Origin: Haberlea rhodopensis
Lineage: Eukaryota > Streptophyta > Magnoliopsida > Lamiales > Gesneriaceae
Assembly: GCA_907163345.1 (NCBI GenBank)
Contig: CAJQUN010000417.1
Location: 186,001-250,000 of the forward strand
DNA length: 64,000 nt
Reading direction: 5' to 3'
Shown: positions 50,921-62,656 of the stretch, in pieces
Position numbering within the stretch: the first letter of the stretch is position 1
How the letters are laid out: each line of letters begins with the position of its first letter
The notes under the pieces: generated by a model
Databases searched by the model: none
Told to the model about the DNA's origin: nothing
Seen by the model: the letters and a program-made list of their open reading frames with translations, nothing else
Made by a program: the position numbers and the translations under genes

Positions 50921-50993
50921 CTCCCAATTCCATCACGTCTATCATGCCATAAATAGTCTAACGACTACAGTAACCAGGCTCCGGACCTTTGTT

Positions 50994-51416
50994 GTGGATG
51001 CTTTTGCGGACTCCCTCTCTCAGATAGGGCAGGGTCGTCTTCAGATCACTCACCAAAATGAATCTCTTCATACTGCCACCTCACTGGCTCTTGAAGATAA
51101 GATAGAAGATGCAGAGACAGCCTTATCGGATCAATTAACAACTATGCAGGCGACCTTTGCTTCACAGATCCAAGACTTGAGCAACAGCCTACCCGCTGCT
51201 ACTCAAACTGCTCGAAGATTGCCCGAGACCAGCAGACCTGCTCCTCTGACCCACCGAGACCAGAGTCCAGCTCATTGCTCGTCTACTGCAGCTGGAGCAT
51301 CCAGTCGGTCAAGACCTCCCTCCCAGCAAAGGTCCCACAGTTCCCAACAAACTCAGGCTGACACTCCACCCTCCACCCGTGACTACTCCCAACATTGGCT
51401 AGGGGGCAAACAATAA
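50994..51416 (+). CDS. Extra downstream ORF of the Sire-like element (possible remnant of its additional ORF)
   Basis: An open stretch of 140 codons, rich in Gln, Ser, Thr and Pro, with a short heptad-like segment (EDKIEDAETALSDQLTTM) and no cysteine-rich or clear membrane segment. It sits between the deleted RT region and the 3' LTR, where Sire elements carry an additional, sometimes called env-like, ORF. Its first part may have been lost in the deletion, since the frame is open upstream of the ATG. Function is unknown and I make no claim of envelope activity. Confidence 0.45.
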   Translation: MDAFADSLSQIGQGRLQITHQNESLHTATSLALEDKIEDAETALSDQLTTMQATFASQIQDLSNSLPAATQTARRLPETSRPAPLTHRDQSPAHCSSTAAGASSRSRPPSQQRSHSSQQTQADTPPSTRDYSQHWLGGKQ

Positions 51417-52250
51417 CTTTTATTGTCCTTTTGTGCTTATCATTACATGTTTCTCATAAATATTCACCGTATTGTCACTTCGTCTCTATCTATATATGCA
51501 CTTATTTACGCATGATATGACACTTCACACTACAACTTGCTAGTTTTTCGCTATAAATAGCATGCTAGTTCTCTAACTCAAATCGTCAATCATGCAACTC
51601 TTACCTAATATTCTTACTAGTCTTGCAACTGTTTCTACAACACATTCATGGGTTCATTACTTATCTAAATCAACCCTACATGGGTTGATTACTTATCTAA
51701 CCCACCTTTGCTAGCTCCAGCTTCTTCGACCAGCCCTGGTGTTCTCCACCAGCCTGGAATTTGGCACAGCAGATGCTTGGGTGATGATGACAAAAAGGGG
51801 GAAGACAGAGAATTTTCATTGAAGACAGAGATCTTGCCAAATCAACAGAGGACTACTTTGAAGATAATGATAGCTTTCTAGGTCTTTCTCTATTCTGACC
51901 CTCTTTGTATGCACTTTCTCTGCCCCCCTTTGTTAATAACCCTGAAACTAGCTGGCTCAGATCATTCCATACTGGCTATGTTTCTCCATTTGGATAGATT
52001 GTAGAAATAGGTCTGTTGTAAGATGTTCTATGTAACTTGTAAGATGTTCTATGTAATTTGTAAGATGTTCAATGTAATCAGAATTCATTTTATATAAAAA
52101 TGATATTCCTTCATTGGCTCAGTTTGATTACTACTTGTAATCTGCTTATCTATTCTAACAAATTGCAAAGTCTATGTTTGTCTCTAAGTCGTAACAGGAG
52201 TTGCTGTTCATATGATCAAGCAAGAGTCTCCAGTACTAAGTTTTGTCATC
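51417..52250 (+). other. Non-coding 3' internal region of the Sire-like element
   Basis: AT-rich sequence between the extra ORF and the polypurine tract. It includes a short triplication of the word GTAAGATGTTCTATGTAA at about 52017-52075. A GATGATGACAAAAAGGGGGAAGA motif at 51784-51806 resembles the polypurine tract at 52250 and may be a second, internal one. Confidence 0.6.
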
Positions 52251-52267
52251 ACCAAAAAGGGGGAAAT
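52251..52267 (+). other. Polypurine tract of the Sire-like element
   Basis: ACCAAAAAGGGGGAAAT directly abuts the 3' LTR. Confidence 0.9.
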
Positions 52268-53415
52268 TGTTGGGAAAACATTTCTAAGTTTTGGTGGTAA
52301 CAAACATCAACTGGACAAACACCTACTTGATACAGACACCTACCTGGTGACAAACATCAACTGGACAAACACCTACTGGATACAGACATCTACCGTGTGA
52401 CAAACATCAACTGGACAAACACCTACCGGGTGACAAACACTTACCAGATGGACATCAACTGGATGAACATCTACTGGACAAACATCTACCGGATGGACAT
52501 ACAAACACCAACTGGATGGACAACTACTGGACAGACCTCTACTGAGTACAGAATAATGAAAGACCATTTGAAAGAAGAAAGCCAGCATAGGTCTAACCAT
52601 CTAGCAAGAGCACAAAGCAACAAGACAAAACAAGTACAACCTGTTCTGACAAAGGTACAACAGAGCGGCGCACCCTGCTATATCTCCGCCACCATTAGCG
52701 TCAGAATAAAAGAGCCATTGCTTAACAAAATAGGAAAGAAGACAATCAGAATTTGGAAAGATGATCTCTTCCTAATACAGAAAAGTTGCCGTTAAACCAC
52801 TGAGTCTATAAATACGTCCAAGAAAAGAATGAAGAGGTTAGCTGACCATCTGATCAAAACAAAAGAAACACCTCAACGCAAAAAGAAAATCATCTCACTG
52901 ATATTCTCTGAAGGTCCAGCAAGAGCAGACAAGCACTACTACTGTAATCGTGAGAGATTAACTACAACTGAGTCTGCTACTCGAAGAACACTCAGAGTCA
53001 AACAATTTATATTTGTGTGAGTGTCATAGAAATCATTGTATACAAACTAGGAACTTGTGATTGCTAGGAGTTTAGGCCAACTGTGTGAGTGCCTAAGAAG
53101 GTTGTATATTGTAAAGTGTAAACCAAATTCTTCTAGTGTAACTTTCCTGCAAGGGAAGAAGGGGAGACGTAGAAGCGTTGTGCTTCGAACTTCCAGAAAC
53201 AATACTTGTGTCATTTACTTACTGCTTATTTACCATTCAGTTATTATCACTCACAAGTCCAGCAGACGTCTTCTGCACTATAATCAGTGTCTGCTGACTT
53301 GCAATATATTGAGAAGCTACTGCAGTACTTAACAGTCTGCAGCAAACCCGAGCAAAAATCGAAATTAAATCTAGTGTTTATTCAACCCCTTCTAAACACT
53401 ACCCCGATCCTAACA
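52268..53415 (+). repeat. 3' LTR of the Sire-like element
   Basis: Direct repeat of 45913-47037, different mainly in the minisatellite and at scattered single bases. Target-site duplication ATTTT follows. Confidence 0.95.
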
Positions 53416-53420
53416 ATTTT

Positions 53421-54456
53421 GAAAAATAATTTTATGAGATCACGGTGTATTTTGCATATTAAAACTAAAATAAGATTTATTTGTTAAATAATTAATATCT
53501 ATTTGGCTAATAATTCTTGTATAATTTTTTTAAAAAAATTAAGATATATTAAATTGATTAAAGGGGTAATTCCACTTAAAATTCCCATACCCAAACATAA
53601 TTTTAACATTCCTTCTTATGCCAAAGATTCTTTATTTAAACTCTCTTCTATATTCTTTTCTTTGTTCCAACTCCCTACCTACCTCAAAAGACATAAAAAC
53701 CCTTACTTTAATTGCATAAAACTTCCAATGCTTTTAGGATTGTTACAAAAAAACCCAAAACCCCATTTTTGCTAATAAACACCTCCTAATAAGGGGACGT
53801 AAATGCAGGGGCCTTAATAAAGATCCTTCAGTTTCTGTCATCATGAGAGGACTCAAGAGCATACTTTTGCAATCCGTATTACAATAAATTTTAACAAACT
53901 GAAATATACCATTTTGACCATTACGACACCGGAGTCGGAAAATTACTGCCCTCAGACTGTTTTACGAATGGCTCCTCACCATCCAACCTCAGCCCCTCAA
54001 GCGAGTTTAGTCTGCAAGTTCTCCGACTCCTTCAGAAGCCGCACAACACAACCCTAATTTGTTTCCTATCTTAGAGCGTAAGGTATAATCAAGATATAAG
54101 AAAGATTTACAGAAATCTGAGAGATGGATGGGCAACAATATTCGTTTTATTCTGGAAATACTTATAATATCTATTACATTAAAACGTCTCCTTTTGGGAG
54201 GCGATGAACTTGCTTAGCATCTCACATATATAAACTGAAATACATATATTACAAATGATTATAAAATAAAGAAAGAAAGAAATATTACTAAGCTAGGAAA
54301 GTTGAAATATTACAAAGCTTGGAGACCACAATTTTTATTCTCAGAAAACTATGAAGAATTTTCGATGTCCTTAGCTTCCTGAATGGGTTCCTTTATATAT
54401 GCATGAATCCAGAATTCAACTTCGGATTCCAAACCTTGATAATTATTGAGTGTGCC
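53421..54456. other. Intergenic DNA between two retroelements, no gene seen
   Basis: AT-rich. The first part continues the host sequence interrupted at 45912. A less AT-rich stretch around 53930-54060 lacks a convincing reading frame. Nothing is supported as a gene. Confidence 0.5.
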
Positions 54457-57400
54457 TGTGATGTCCAGATTATTATTAATCATTTGTTGGACAAAATATG
54501 ATTTGGATTTTTATTGATAATTAATTTTAGAATTAATTAATTAGAAGTGGAATTGACCAAGTGAAGATCAATTGACAAGTTAATCGGATCATAATATATT
54601 TTGAGATTGTAAAATATACTCCGATAATATTTTAGAGATAAGTTAATTAAAATGAAGAATTTAAGTTTTGGGTTTTTGGAGTGTGTATAAATCCCAATCG
54701 TTGTCTATAAATAATATATCAGTGCACCGGCGACACTCCGATGTACATAACTGGATTGGAAATACATTTATATTAAAATGTTTTCAGCCTTTTTTTCACA
54801 CACTAAAAGTGTGAAAATGCACACATCAGATCTGAAATCTCTTCCCTCTTTTCCCTCCTCCCGCGCGATACTTGACCACCTCCGGTAAATCGCGTGCGCC
54901 CGCCGCCGTCGGACCTCCTTCCGGCGCGTCCGAACCACCATCGCCTTCGTCTCTCCCAGGCGTATCTTTCCATACCAAGAACGTGAAGTTTCGTCGCGGA
55001 TTTCGTTCGAATCTTGCAAGGAAGCGCAGCGGTTCAAAATCCCAAATTCGTCCGATTTTGGACGATTTTCTTCCAATTTTTTTGTGGGTAATTCTCCTCA
55101 TCCTTCAATCGTTTTTCCCCTGAAATCCCTCGATTTTTGATGAAGATTTGGTTCGATTTTGCTAGCATTTTGGAAGGGTTTGCTAATGTGTGTTCCAGTG
55201 TGTGTGCGTTTGTGTGTTCTGTGTGCAGATTAGTGTGTGTGCGTGTGTGTTCTGTGTGCAGATAAGTGTGTGTACTGTGTGTGCATGTGCGTGTGCTGCT
55301 AGGTGTGTAGGTATGTGGTTCCAACTTGTAGTTTGGTATCTAAGTGATGATTACATGTTTGGAGGTTCTATGCCTATAATTATATGTATTGGAGTATATA
55401 TATGCTATGAATTGTTAGGGGTCTAAATGAATTGTTGATTGTTGAGAATAAATTGTTAAATTATGTCTTGGCTTAGTATTATTGTTGATTAAAAGATGAA
55501 GACTAAAATCATGCATGGAAGGTGTTTGTTAATATGCTTAAGTGTGATTCAAGTGTGGGTCTAAGCCTTGTTGTAGGTGGTGAAAAGAATTAACTTCTAT
55601 GGCTTGTAACCATGGTAATAGTGTTGGTGGGAATTGGACTATGGTGCGGGATGTGTTATCTTTGGAAGTATGTGTAGTGTGTAAATAAGTGGGTTAGATA
55701 CATGCTAGTAGGTGTTAACATGGAATAGAGTTTATGGTGATATATATGCTTGAATGTGTATCATGACATGTATTGTTGACTTATATCACTTTATTGAATT
55801 ACTACTCTTAGTAGTGAGTTCTAAATCAAGAATTATGGAACCAATGCATCTTTAATTTATTTAGAGTTGAATTTAAAGCAATAAAGGATCTTATGTTAGG
55901 ATTAAGGGAATTTGATATAAATTATGGAATATCTTATAAACATGGATTCTTCCTTTCATGTCTTGGTTTGAAGCACCTCGATGTGGGTTTGAATGTTTGG
56001 AGCATGTTAATTGGCTTAATTGGATTGTTTTGGTTAGACACTGGTTGGATGTTATTATTCAAACACCCTACACTCCCTTCCCCCTGTTGAACTGTTGTGG
56101 CTAGTGAACTGCTATGTGAGTTAGCCGTGATCTTGCACGTATGGGTGTGTGTATCCTGCATCATGTGTGTGATGTAGCGGATGATGGGAGAAAATGGGGT
56201 TTTGCATCACCAATGAAATATCATGATTCATGTGAAGATGTGTGCATCAAAGTATTGATTATGATTTGATTCATAATATTGAGTTATTGATTTGTGATAT
56301 GGAAATGAAAGTAAGAACTATTTGATGGATATTCATTGCTTGGGTTATGAGCTAATATTGAATTGATATTCGATATAGACTCTACAGGAGACTTCGGACG
56401 TTGATGATAGCTTGTTCACGTTGTCTACTATAAGGTACGTGGTGACGTACGAGCAGGTATATCTAGTATCTATACATTCATGTATACATGCAATTTTGAA
56501 TATGATGATTCAGGTAAGTATTTGACTGTAATAATTGAGTTTCATATACGAGTTATGGGGGACACGTAGTGGTACGTGATCCGATTTTACTTGTTGAGTA
56601 GTGATGCCGTGGGCATGGGCGATATGAGAAAATATCGAGAATGAGATAGTGGGATAACCAGGTTTACATCGGGATAACCAGGTTTACATTGATGTTGAAC
56701 TATTTATGTTTGAGCATAAATAATATATTGTCATTGTATTGAATTCATAAGCATTGTTGAGTATTACATTTTCAGTGACAATACTAAACTTGACATTATG
56801 AAGTGCGTGAGTTTGAAACAGGAACAGCGTGTGGAAGCTATACAAATTCGAAATTGTACAGGGAGTATATTTTATGAGTTTTGAATAATCTAAATTACTG
56901 CATTATGATTCGTATGTTGATTTGTGATTGAATATTGAGTGGGAATGTGCTCACCCTGTGTGGGGGCTGTTTCTGTTGAAACAGGTACAACAGGTACGAT
57001 GCTGCCTTGGGAGTGCTAGGCTCGAACGTTGTTGGATGATGCTTCCAGAAGCATAGTATGAGATTGAGCCGATATACGAGGTTGAACGGTTGGTATTTAT
57101 ACTAATTATGCATCCGGATGAGTATCCGTTATTCGTTGCTCTTCTGTGAGCACTTGTATCTGTATATGGACTGTATAAGGGTGTTGAACCCACTTTTGTT
57201 GTCTTATTAGTGTGGTGTCTTCCCTGGCTGGGCATTGACTTAGTGTTGCTGTATTCTGTTTAGTATTGTGTTGTCCCTGGTCGGGAGTTATATTATGTGA
57301 TGTGTTTTTATTTCCTGATAGCTCAGTTTGTGGGGAGACTCTGTCCAAATTTTTATAAAAACCCACAATGTAAAAGTGGTGTAATGGGGATGGTATTGGG

Positions 57401-57580
57401 TGAAATCCTTGAGTCTATTTGTCGGTAGAGATGATCATATAATGTTGGACATTATTTATGCCATGGGATTATGGGGAACATGTAATGATTCTTTTTAAAG
57501 AATGAAAAGAAAATGAAAAATTTATACACATACGACGTCATAAATGAACTAATGACTAGTTTAAGTGTTGGGGCCTTACA
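54457..57580 (+). repeat. Family L LTR 1 (3124 bp)
   Basis: Begins TGTGATGTCC and ends GGGGCCTTACA; the primer site follows four bases later. Within it are a GC-rich block (54860-54990) with the 14-mer TCTTTCCATACCAA at 54965-54978, a GT-rich microsatellite (about 55188-55300), and GTGCTCACCCTGTGTGGGGGCTG near 56946. It is clearly diverged from LTR 2 (many substitutions and indels), so the two are not a pair from one insertion event. No matching target-site duplication is visible in the window. Confidence 0.92.
55188..55300 (+). repeat. GT-rich microsatellite within LTR 1
   Basis: Imperfect GTGTGTGCG/TTCTGTGTGCAGAT units. Counterparts occur at 59943-60045 in LTR 2 and, reversed, near 370-435. 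Confidence 0.85.
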
Positions 57581-57584
57581 TTAG

Positions 57585-57596
57585 TGGTATCAGAGC
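57585..57596 (+). other. Primer binding site of family L unit 1
   Basis: TGGTATCAGAGC, four bases after LTR 1; initiator tRNA-Met type. Confidence 0.93.
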
Positions 57597-58028
57597 AGTG
57601 GTTGCTCTTTGGAGCTGTTAAGGGCGTAGGAAGTTATTGATAGCACATATTTATGCATGATGGCATTAATGTTGTATGACACAACTAGTTGTTTATGTGC
57701 TTTTATGATATGAAAAGTGGTGTTGCTAATTATTGTAATTGCAGGAATCATGTAGAACGCGATGGGATGGCATTAATGGTGATGTCTAACACTTCATGTA
57801 TTATGTGTTAAGGGATCTGATTTTGTAGGAAAATCAGGAAATGTGAGATGTACGGGCTTCGGACGGTAAAACGTGTTACACCTTTGATTATGTATATCGT
57901 GGATAGTGAACCCTTACATGTGATGGTATATGTGATATGATAGTGATATATATTGTGATAATGGAATCAACTGTTTTGTTCGATTATTGTGGTAGAATTG
58001 ATGAATGTTCCGGTAGCCTTTATCTCCG

Positions 58029-58760
58029 AGCGAGGGAGGTACTTGCCGCTGTCATATGAAGCGATGGTAGTATGATATTTGCCGTTGTCATGTCTAAGCG
58101 AGGTAACATGCCGCTGTCATTGTCGAAGCGAGGGATATCATATGATGCCGCTATATGCCGAAGCGAGGGGTCCTAAAAATTCCGCTGTTGTATTGGGACC
58201 GGAACAGTCACAATTCTAGTGATTAATGTGGAATATTGTGGTTATAACTGGAACGCGGTATCGATCATTATATTTGTGAACTGTTGTATTAACCTGGATG
58301 CAGGTACATGGAGCTAGTGGAAGTTCCGGTAGTTGTTATATTCGAGCGAGGGAGGTACTTGCCGCTGTCATATGAAGCGATGGTAATATGATATTTGCCG
58401 CTGTCATGTCGAAGTGATGTACATGCCGCTATCATTGTCGAAGTGAGGGATATCATATGATGCCGCTATATGTCGAAGCGAGGGGTCCTAAAATTCCGCT
58501 GCTATAACAAGATCGGAACAACAACATTATCGATATTGATAGCGATGTCTCATTCCGCTATATTGGTTGGCGATGGTTCATGCCGCCAGGTATATTGATA
58601 GCGATGTCTCATTCCGCTATATTGATTGGCGATGGTTTATGCCGCCGCTTACATGTATAGCGATGCCTCTTTCCGCTATGTCAATGGCGATGGCTCATGC
58701 CGCCAGACATGTGTTTAGCGATGGTGCATTCCGCCGATTCCATGGCGCTGGTTCTTGCTG
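58029..58760 (+). repeat. Array of short hairpins in internal region 1
   Basis: At least sixteen consecutive inverted repeats with stems of 4-6 bp and loops of about 10-18 nt. The first ten use AGCG..CGCT: 58029-58050, 58060-58086, 58097-58115, 58127-58152, 58162-58186, 58345-58366, 58376-58402, 58413-58430, 58442-58467 and 58477-58500. From 58539 stems alternate ATAGCG/CGCTAT and TGGCG/CGCCA (58539-58561, 58568-58588, 58598-58620, 58628-58646, 58657-58679, 58685-58705), with 11-nt loops such as ATGTCTCATTC and ATGGTTCATGC. Units after 58711 are degenerate. The first ten form two blocks of five, repeated with a 316-bp period. Confidence 0.85.
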
Positions 58761-59224
58761 CCGATTGTATATATAGCGACGTCTCATTTCGATATTCTGT
58801 TGATGGTGAGTATATCAATTTGTGTATTGATAAGAAATCATATTTTGTGGAACATTTATGATGAAAGCAGGGACAATTTAAAGGATCAAGTGTGGATCAC
58901 CTGTGTACAGTAAGTGTTATTACATCTTGTTGTTTTAAGAATGTATATTCATTGTGATTATGGATATTATATGTATGCCAGTAGTGGCGATGAGTATTAT
59001 GTACCACCGTAGGGCGATGAAGATTGATGCATTACTATTGTGTTAGCAATGAATATTTTTAGTACCGCTATTGTGATTAGCGATGAATGTTGTTGTATCG
59101 CAATTGTGTTAGCAATGAGTATTGATAATGCTTTGATTGCGGATGGCGATAGAAGTTGTACTATGTACGGTTATGTTATTGCTCATTGGGTATATGTGAT
59201 TTAGGTCCAAGATGATATTGGATC

Positions 59225-62202
59225 TGTGATGTCCAGATTATTATTAATCATTTGTTGGACTAAATATGATTTGGATTTTATTGATAATTAATTTTAGAAT
59301 TAATTAGAAGTGGAATTGACCAAGTGAAGGTCAACTGGCAAATTAATCGGATCCTAAAATATTTTGAGATTGTAAAATATACTCCGATAATATTTTAGAG
59401 ATAAATTAATTAAAATGAAGAATTTAAGTTTTGGGTTTTTGGAGTGTGTATAAATCCCAATCGTTGTCTCTAAATATTATGTCAGTGCACCGGCGACACT
59501 TCGATGTACAAAACCGGGTTGGGATACAAAAAAAAAATAAATATGTTATGTTGGGCATTTTTTTCGGACACACAGTAAAAATGTGTAAAAACACGCACTA
59601 AATCCCGAACCCCTTTCCTCTTCGCTGCTGCTCAACCCCCGCCGCTAAAAAGCGCGCGCCCGCCGCCGTCCGAGCTCCTTCCGGCGCGTCCGAACCGCCG
59701 CCGCCTTCGTATCTCCCAGGCGCTTCTTTCCATACCAATATCGCGAAGTTTCGTCAAGGATTGCGTCCGGATCTTGCAAGGAAGCGCCGCGGTGAAAATC
59801 GCGATGTCGTCCAATTTTGGAGCGATTTTCTTCCGATTGTTTTGTGGGTAATTCTCGTCGTCCCTTAGTCGTTATTCCCCTGAAATCCCACGAATTTTTG
59901 ATGAAGATTGGTTCGATTTTGCTGGCATTTTTCGAAGGGTTGCTAGTGTGTGCAGCAGTGTGTGTGCGTGTGTGTGTTCTGTTTGCAGATTAGTGTGTGT
60001 TCTGTGTGTGTGTGTTTGTATCCAGCATGTATTAGTGTGTGTAGGTGAAGTTTATACAAGAGAATGGTGTTCCAACATGTATTGGTATAGGTTCAAGACT
60101 TCTATATATGTTGTGCCTTGTGGTTGGATGATGTTCTGTTAATGTAAAAGGTTAACTTAAATTAGTGTAATGGGTTAACGCGGTTATGTGACGATAAATT
60201 GAGTATGAACAATTGGAATTGGATAGCATGAAAATGTTATTAATTGTAGGGATTTAATCATAACTCACATTATTGAACGGATAATTGTTGAAAATGAATT
60301 GGTGATTAAATGTCGTGATTTAGTGTCATTGTTGTTAAAAGGTGAAGACTAGATTCATGCTAGTATGTGTTGACATGGAATAGAGTTATGGTGATAATTA
60401 TGCTCAAGTGGATAGCATGGCATGTATTAATGATTTATGTCATTTTATTGAGTTTCAAATCTTATTAGTACTAAATCAAGAATTTTGGAATCCAATGCAT
60501 CTTTAGATTGTTAAAGTGGAATTTAATCAATAAATGACCTTATGAAGGGATTAAGGGAATTAGATTTAAAAGGGTAGAATCGTGTATCTACATGGATCCC
60601 TTCTTTCGTGTCTTGGTTCGAATCACTTCGGTGTGGGTTTGAATAATTGTGGAACATGTTATTTGACTTAATTGGATTGTTATAGTTAGACACTAGTTGG
60701 ATATTATTATGCATACACCCTTGCACTTCCTTTCCCTCTATTGAACTGGTGTGTCTAGTGAACTACTATATGAGTTGGGCGTGATCTTGCACGTATGGGT
60801 GTGTGTATCCTGCATCATGTGTGTGATGTAGCGGATGGTGGGAGATGACGGGGTTTTGCATTACCAATGTAATATCATGATTCATGTGAGGATGTGTGCA
60901 TCCAAAGTATTGATTATGATTTGATTCATAATATTGAGCTATTGATTTGTGATATAGAAATGAAAGTAAGATCTATTTGATGGATGTTCATTGCTCGGAT
61001 TATGAGCTAATATTGAATTGATATTCGATATAGACTCTACAGGAGACTTCGGACGTTGCTGAGAGCTTGTTCATGTTGTCTACTATAAGGTACGTGGTGA
61101 CGTACGAGCAGGTATATCTAGTATCTATACATCCATGTATACATGCAAATTTGAATATGATGATTCAGGTAAGTGTTTGACTTTAATATCATATACGAGT
61201 TATGGGGGACACGTAGTGGTACGTGGTCCAATTTTACTTGTTGAGTAGTGATGGCGTGGGCATGAGCGATATGAGAAAGTATCGAGAATGAGATGGTGGG
61301 ATAACCAGGGTTACATTGGGATAACCAGGTTCACATTGATGTTGAACTATTTATGTTTGAGCATAAATAATATATTGTCATTGTATTGAATTCATAAGTG
61401 TTGTTGAGTATTACATTTTCAGTGACAATACTAAACTTGACATTATGAAGTGCGTGAGTTTGAAACAGATTCGGAATTGTACAGGGAGTATATTATGAGT
61501 TTGAATAATCTAAATTGTTGCATTATGATTTCGTATGTTGATTTGTGATCGAATATTGAGTTGGAGTGTGCTCACCCTGTGTGGGGGCTGTTTCTGTTGA
61601 AACAGGTACAACAGGTACGATGCTGCTTTGGCGTGCTAGGCTCGAACCTTGTTGGATGATGCTTCCAGGGGCATAGTATGAGACTGAGCCGATATACGAG
61701 GTTGAGCGGTTGGTATTTATACTAATTATGCATCCGGATGTGTATCCGTTATTCGTTGCTCTTCTGTGAGCACTTGTATCTGTATATGGACTGTATAAGG
61801 GTGTTGAAACCCACTTTTGTTGTCTTATTAGTGTGGTGTCTTCCCTGGCTGGGAATTTACTTGTGTTCCTATATTCTGTTTGGTTTTGTGTTGTTCCCGG
61901 GTCGGGAGTTATGTCATGTGATGGATTTTTATTTCCGGATAGCTCAGTTTGTGGGGAGACTCTGTCCAAATTTTTATAAAAACCCACAATGCAAAAGTGG
62001 TGTAATGGGGTTGGTAAAGGGTAAAATCTTTGAGTCTATTTATTGGTAGAGTTGATCATATAATGTTGAGCATTTGTTTGTGTCTTGGGATTATGGGAAA
62101 CAAGTAATGATTCGTTTTAAAGAATGAAAAGAAAATGAAAAATTTATACACATACGACGTCATAAATGAACTAATGACGAGTTTAAGTGTTGGGGCCTTA
62201 CA
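59225..62202 (+). repeat. Family L LTR 2 (2978 bp)
   Basis: Begins TGTGATGTCC and ends GGGGCCTTACA. The layout is the same as LTR 1, including the 14-mer at 59725-59738. The primer site follows at 62207-62218. Confidence 0.92.
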
Positions 62203-62206
62203 TTAG

Positions 62207-62218
62207 TGGTATCAGAGC
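62207..62218 (+). other. Primer binding site of family L unit 2
   Basis: TGGTATCAGAGC, four bases after LTR 2. Confidence 0.93.
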
Positions 62219-62656
62219 AGTGGTTAGCTCTTTGGGGCTGTTAAGGGCCTAGGAAGTTATTGATAGCACATATTTATGCATGATGGCATTAATGTTGTAT
62301 GACACAACTAGTTGTTTATGTGCTTTTATGATATGAAAAGTGGTGTTGCTAATCATTGTGGTTGCAGGAATCGTGTAGAATGCGATGGGATGGCATTAAC
62401 GGTAATGTCTGGCACTCCATATGTTATGTGCTAAGGAATCTGATTTTGTAGGAAAATCAGGAAATGGAAATGTGAGACGTACGGGCTTCGGACGGTAAAA
62501 CGTGTTACACCTTTGATTATGTATATCGTGGATAGTGAACCCTACATGTGATGGTATATGTGAAATGATAGTGATATATATTGTGATAATGGAATCAATT
62601 GTTGTGCTAGATTATTGTGGTAGAATTGATGAATGTTCCGGTAGCCTTTATCTCCG

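Larger units (their letters stand above)
45913..53415 (+). mobile_element. Ty1/copia retrotransposon, Sire-like, reverse transcriptase core deleted
   Basis: The 7503-bp element has LTRs of 1125 and 1148 bp beginning TGTTGGG and ending CCTAACA. A target-site duplication ATTTT lies at 45908-45912 and 53416-53420. The primer site TGGTATCAGAGC follows the left LTR, and a polypurine tract precedes the right one. It has a long gag with spacer domain, the protease motif WFLDSGCSRHMTG, integrase, and only the beginning of the RT region. An extra ORF then precedes the 3' LTR. The LTR length, long gag and extra downstream ORF fit the Sire/Maximus group (inference). Confidence 0.95.
57581..59224 (+). 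mobile_element. Family L internal region 1 (1644 bp, truncated at LTR 2)
   Basis: Starts with the primer site (57585-57596, TGGTATCAGAGC). It has no long reading frame and no gag or pol resemblance. Most of it is the hairpin array at 58029-58760 plus flanks. It stops at GGATC exactly where LTR 2 begins, without a polypurine tract. The homologous region after LTR 2 continues past this point (from 63897), so this copy is interrupted by LTR 2. Confidence 0.85.

Noticed and set aside
56951..57366. Reverse-strand reading frames near the end of LTR 1 (and 61523-61987 in LTR 2)
   Set aside because: Low-complexity Thr/Asn/Ser-rich translations on the strand opposite to the element. No motif; these are by-products of AT/GT-rich LTR sequence.
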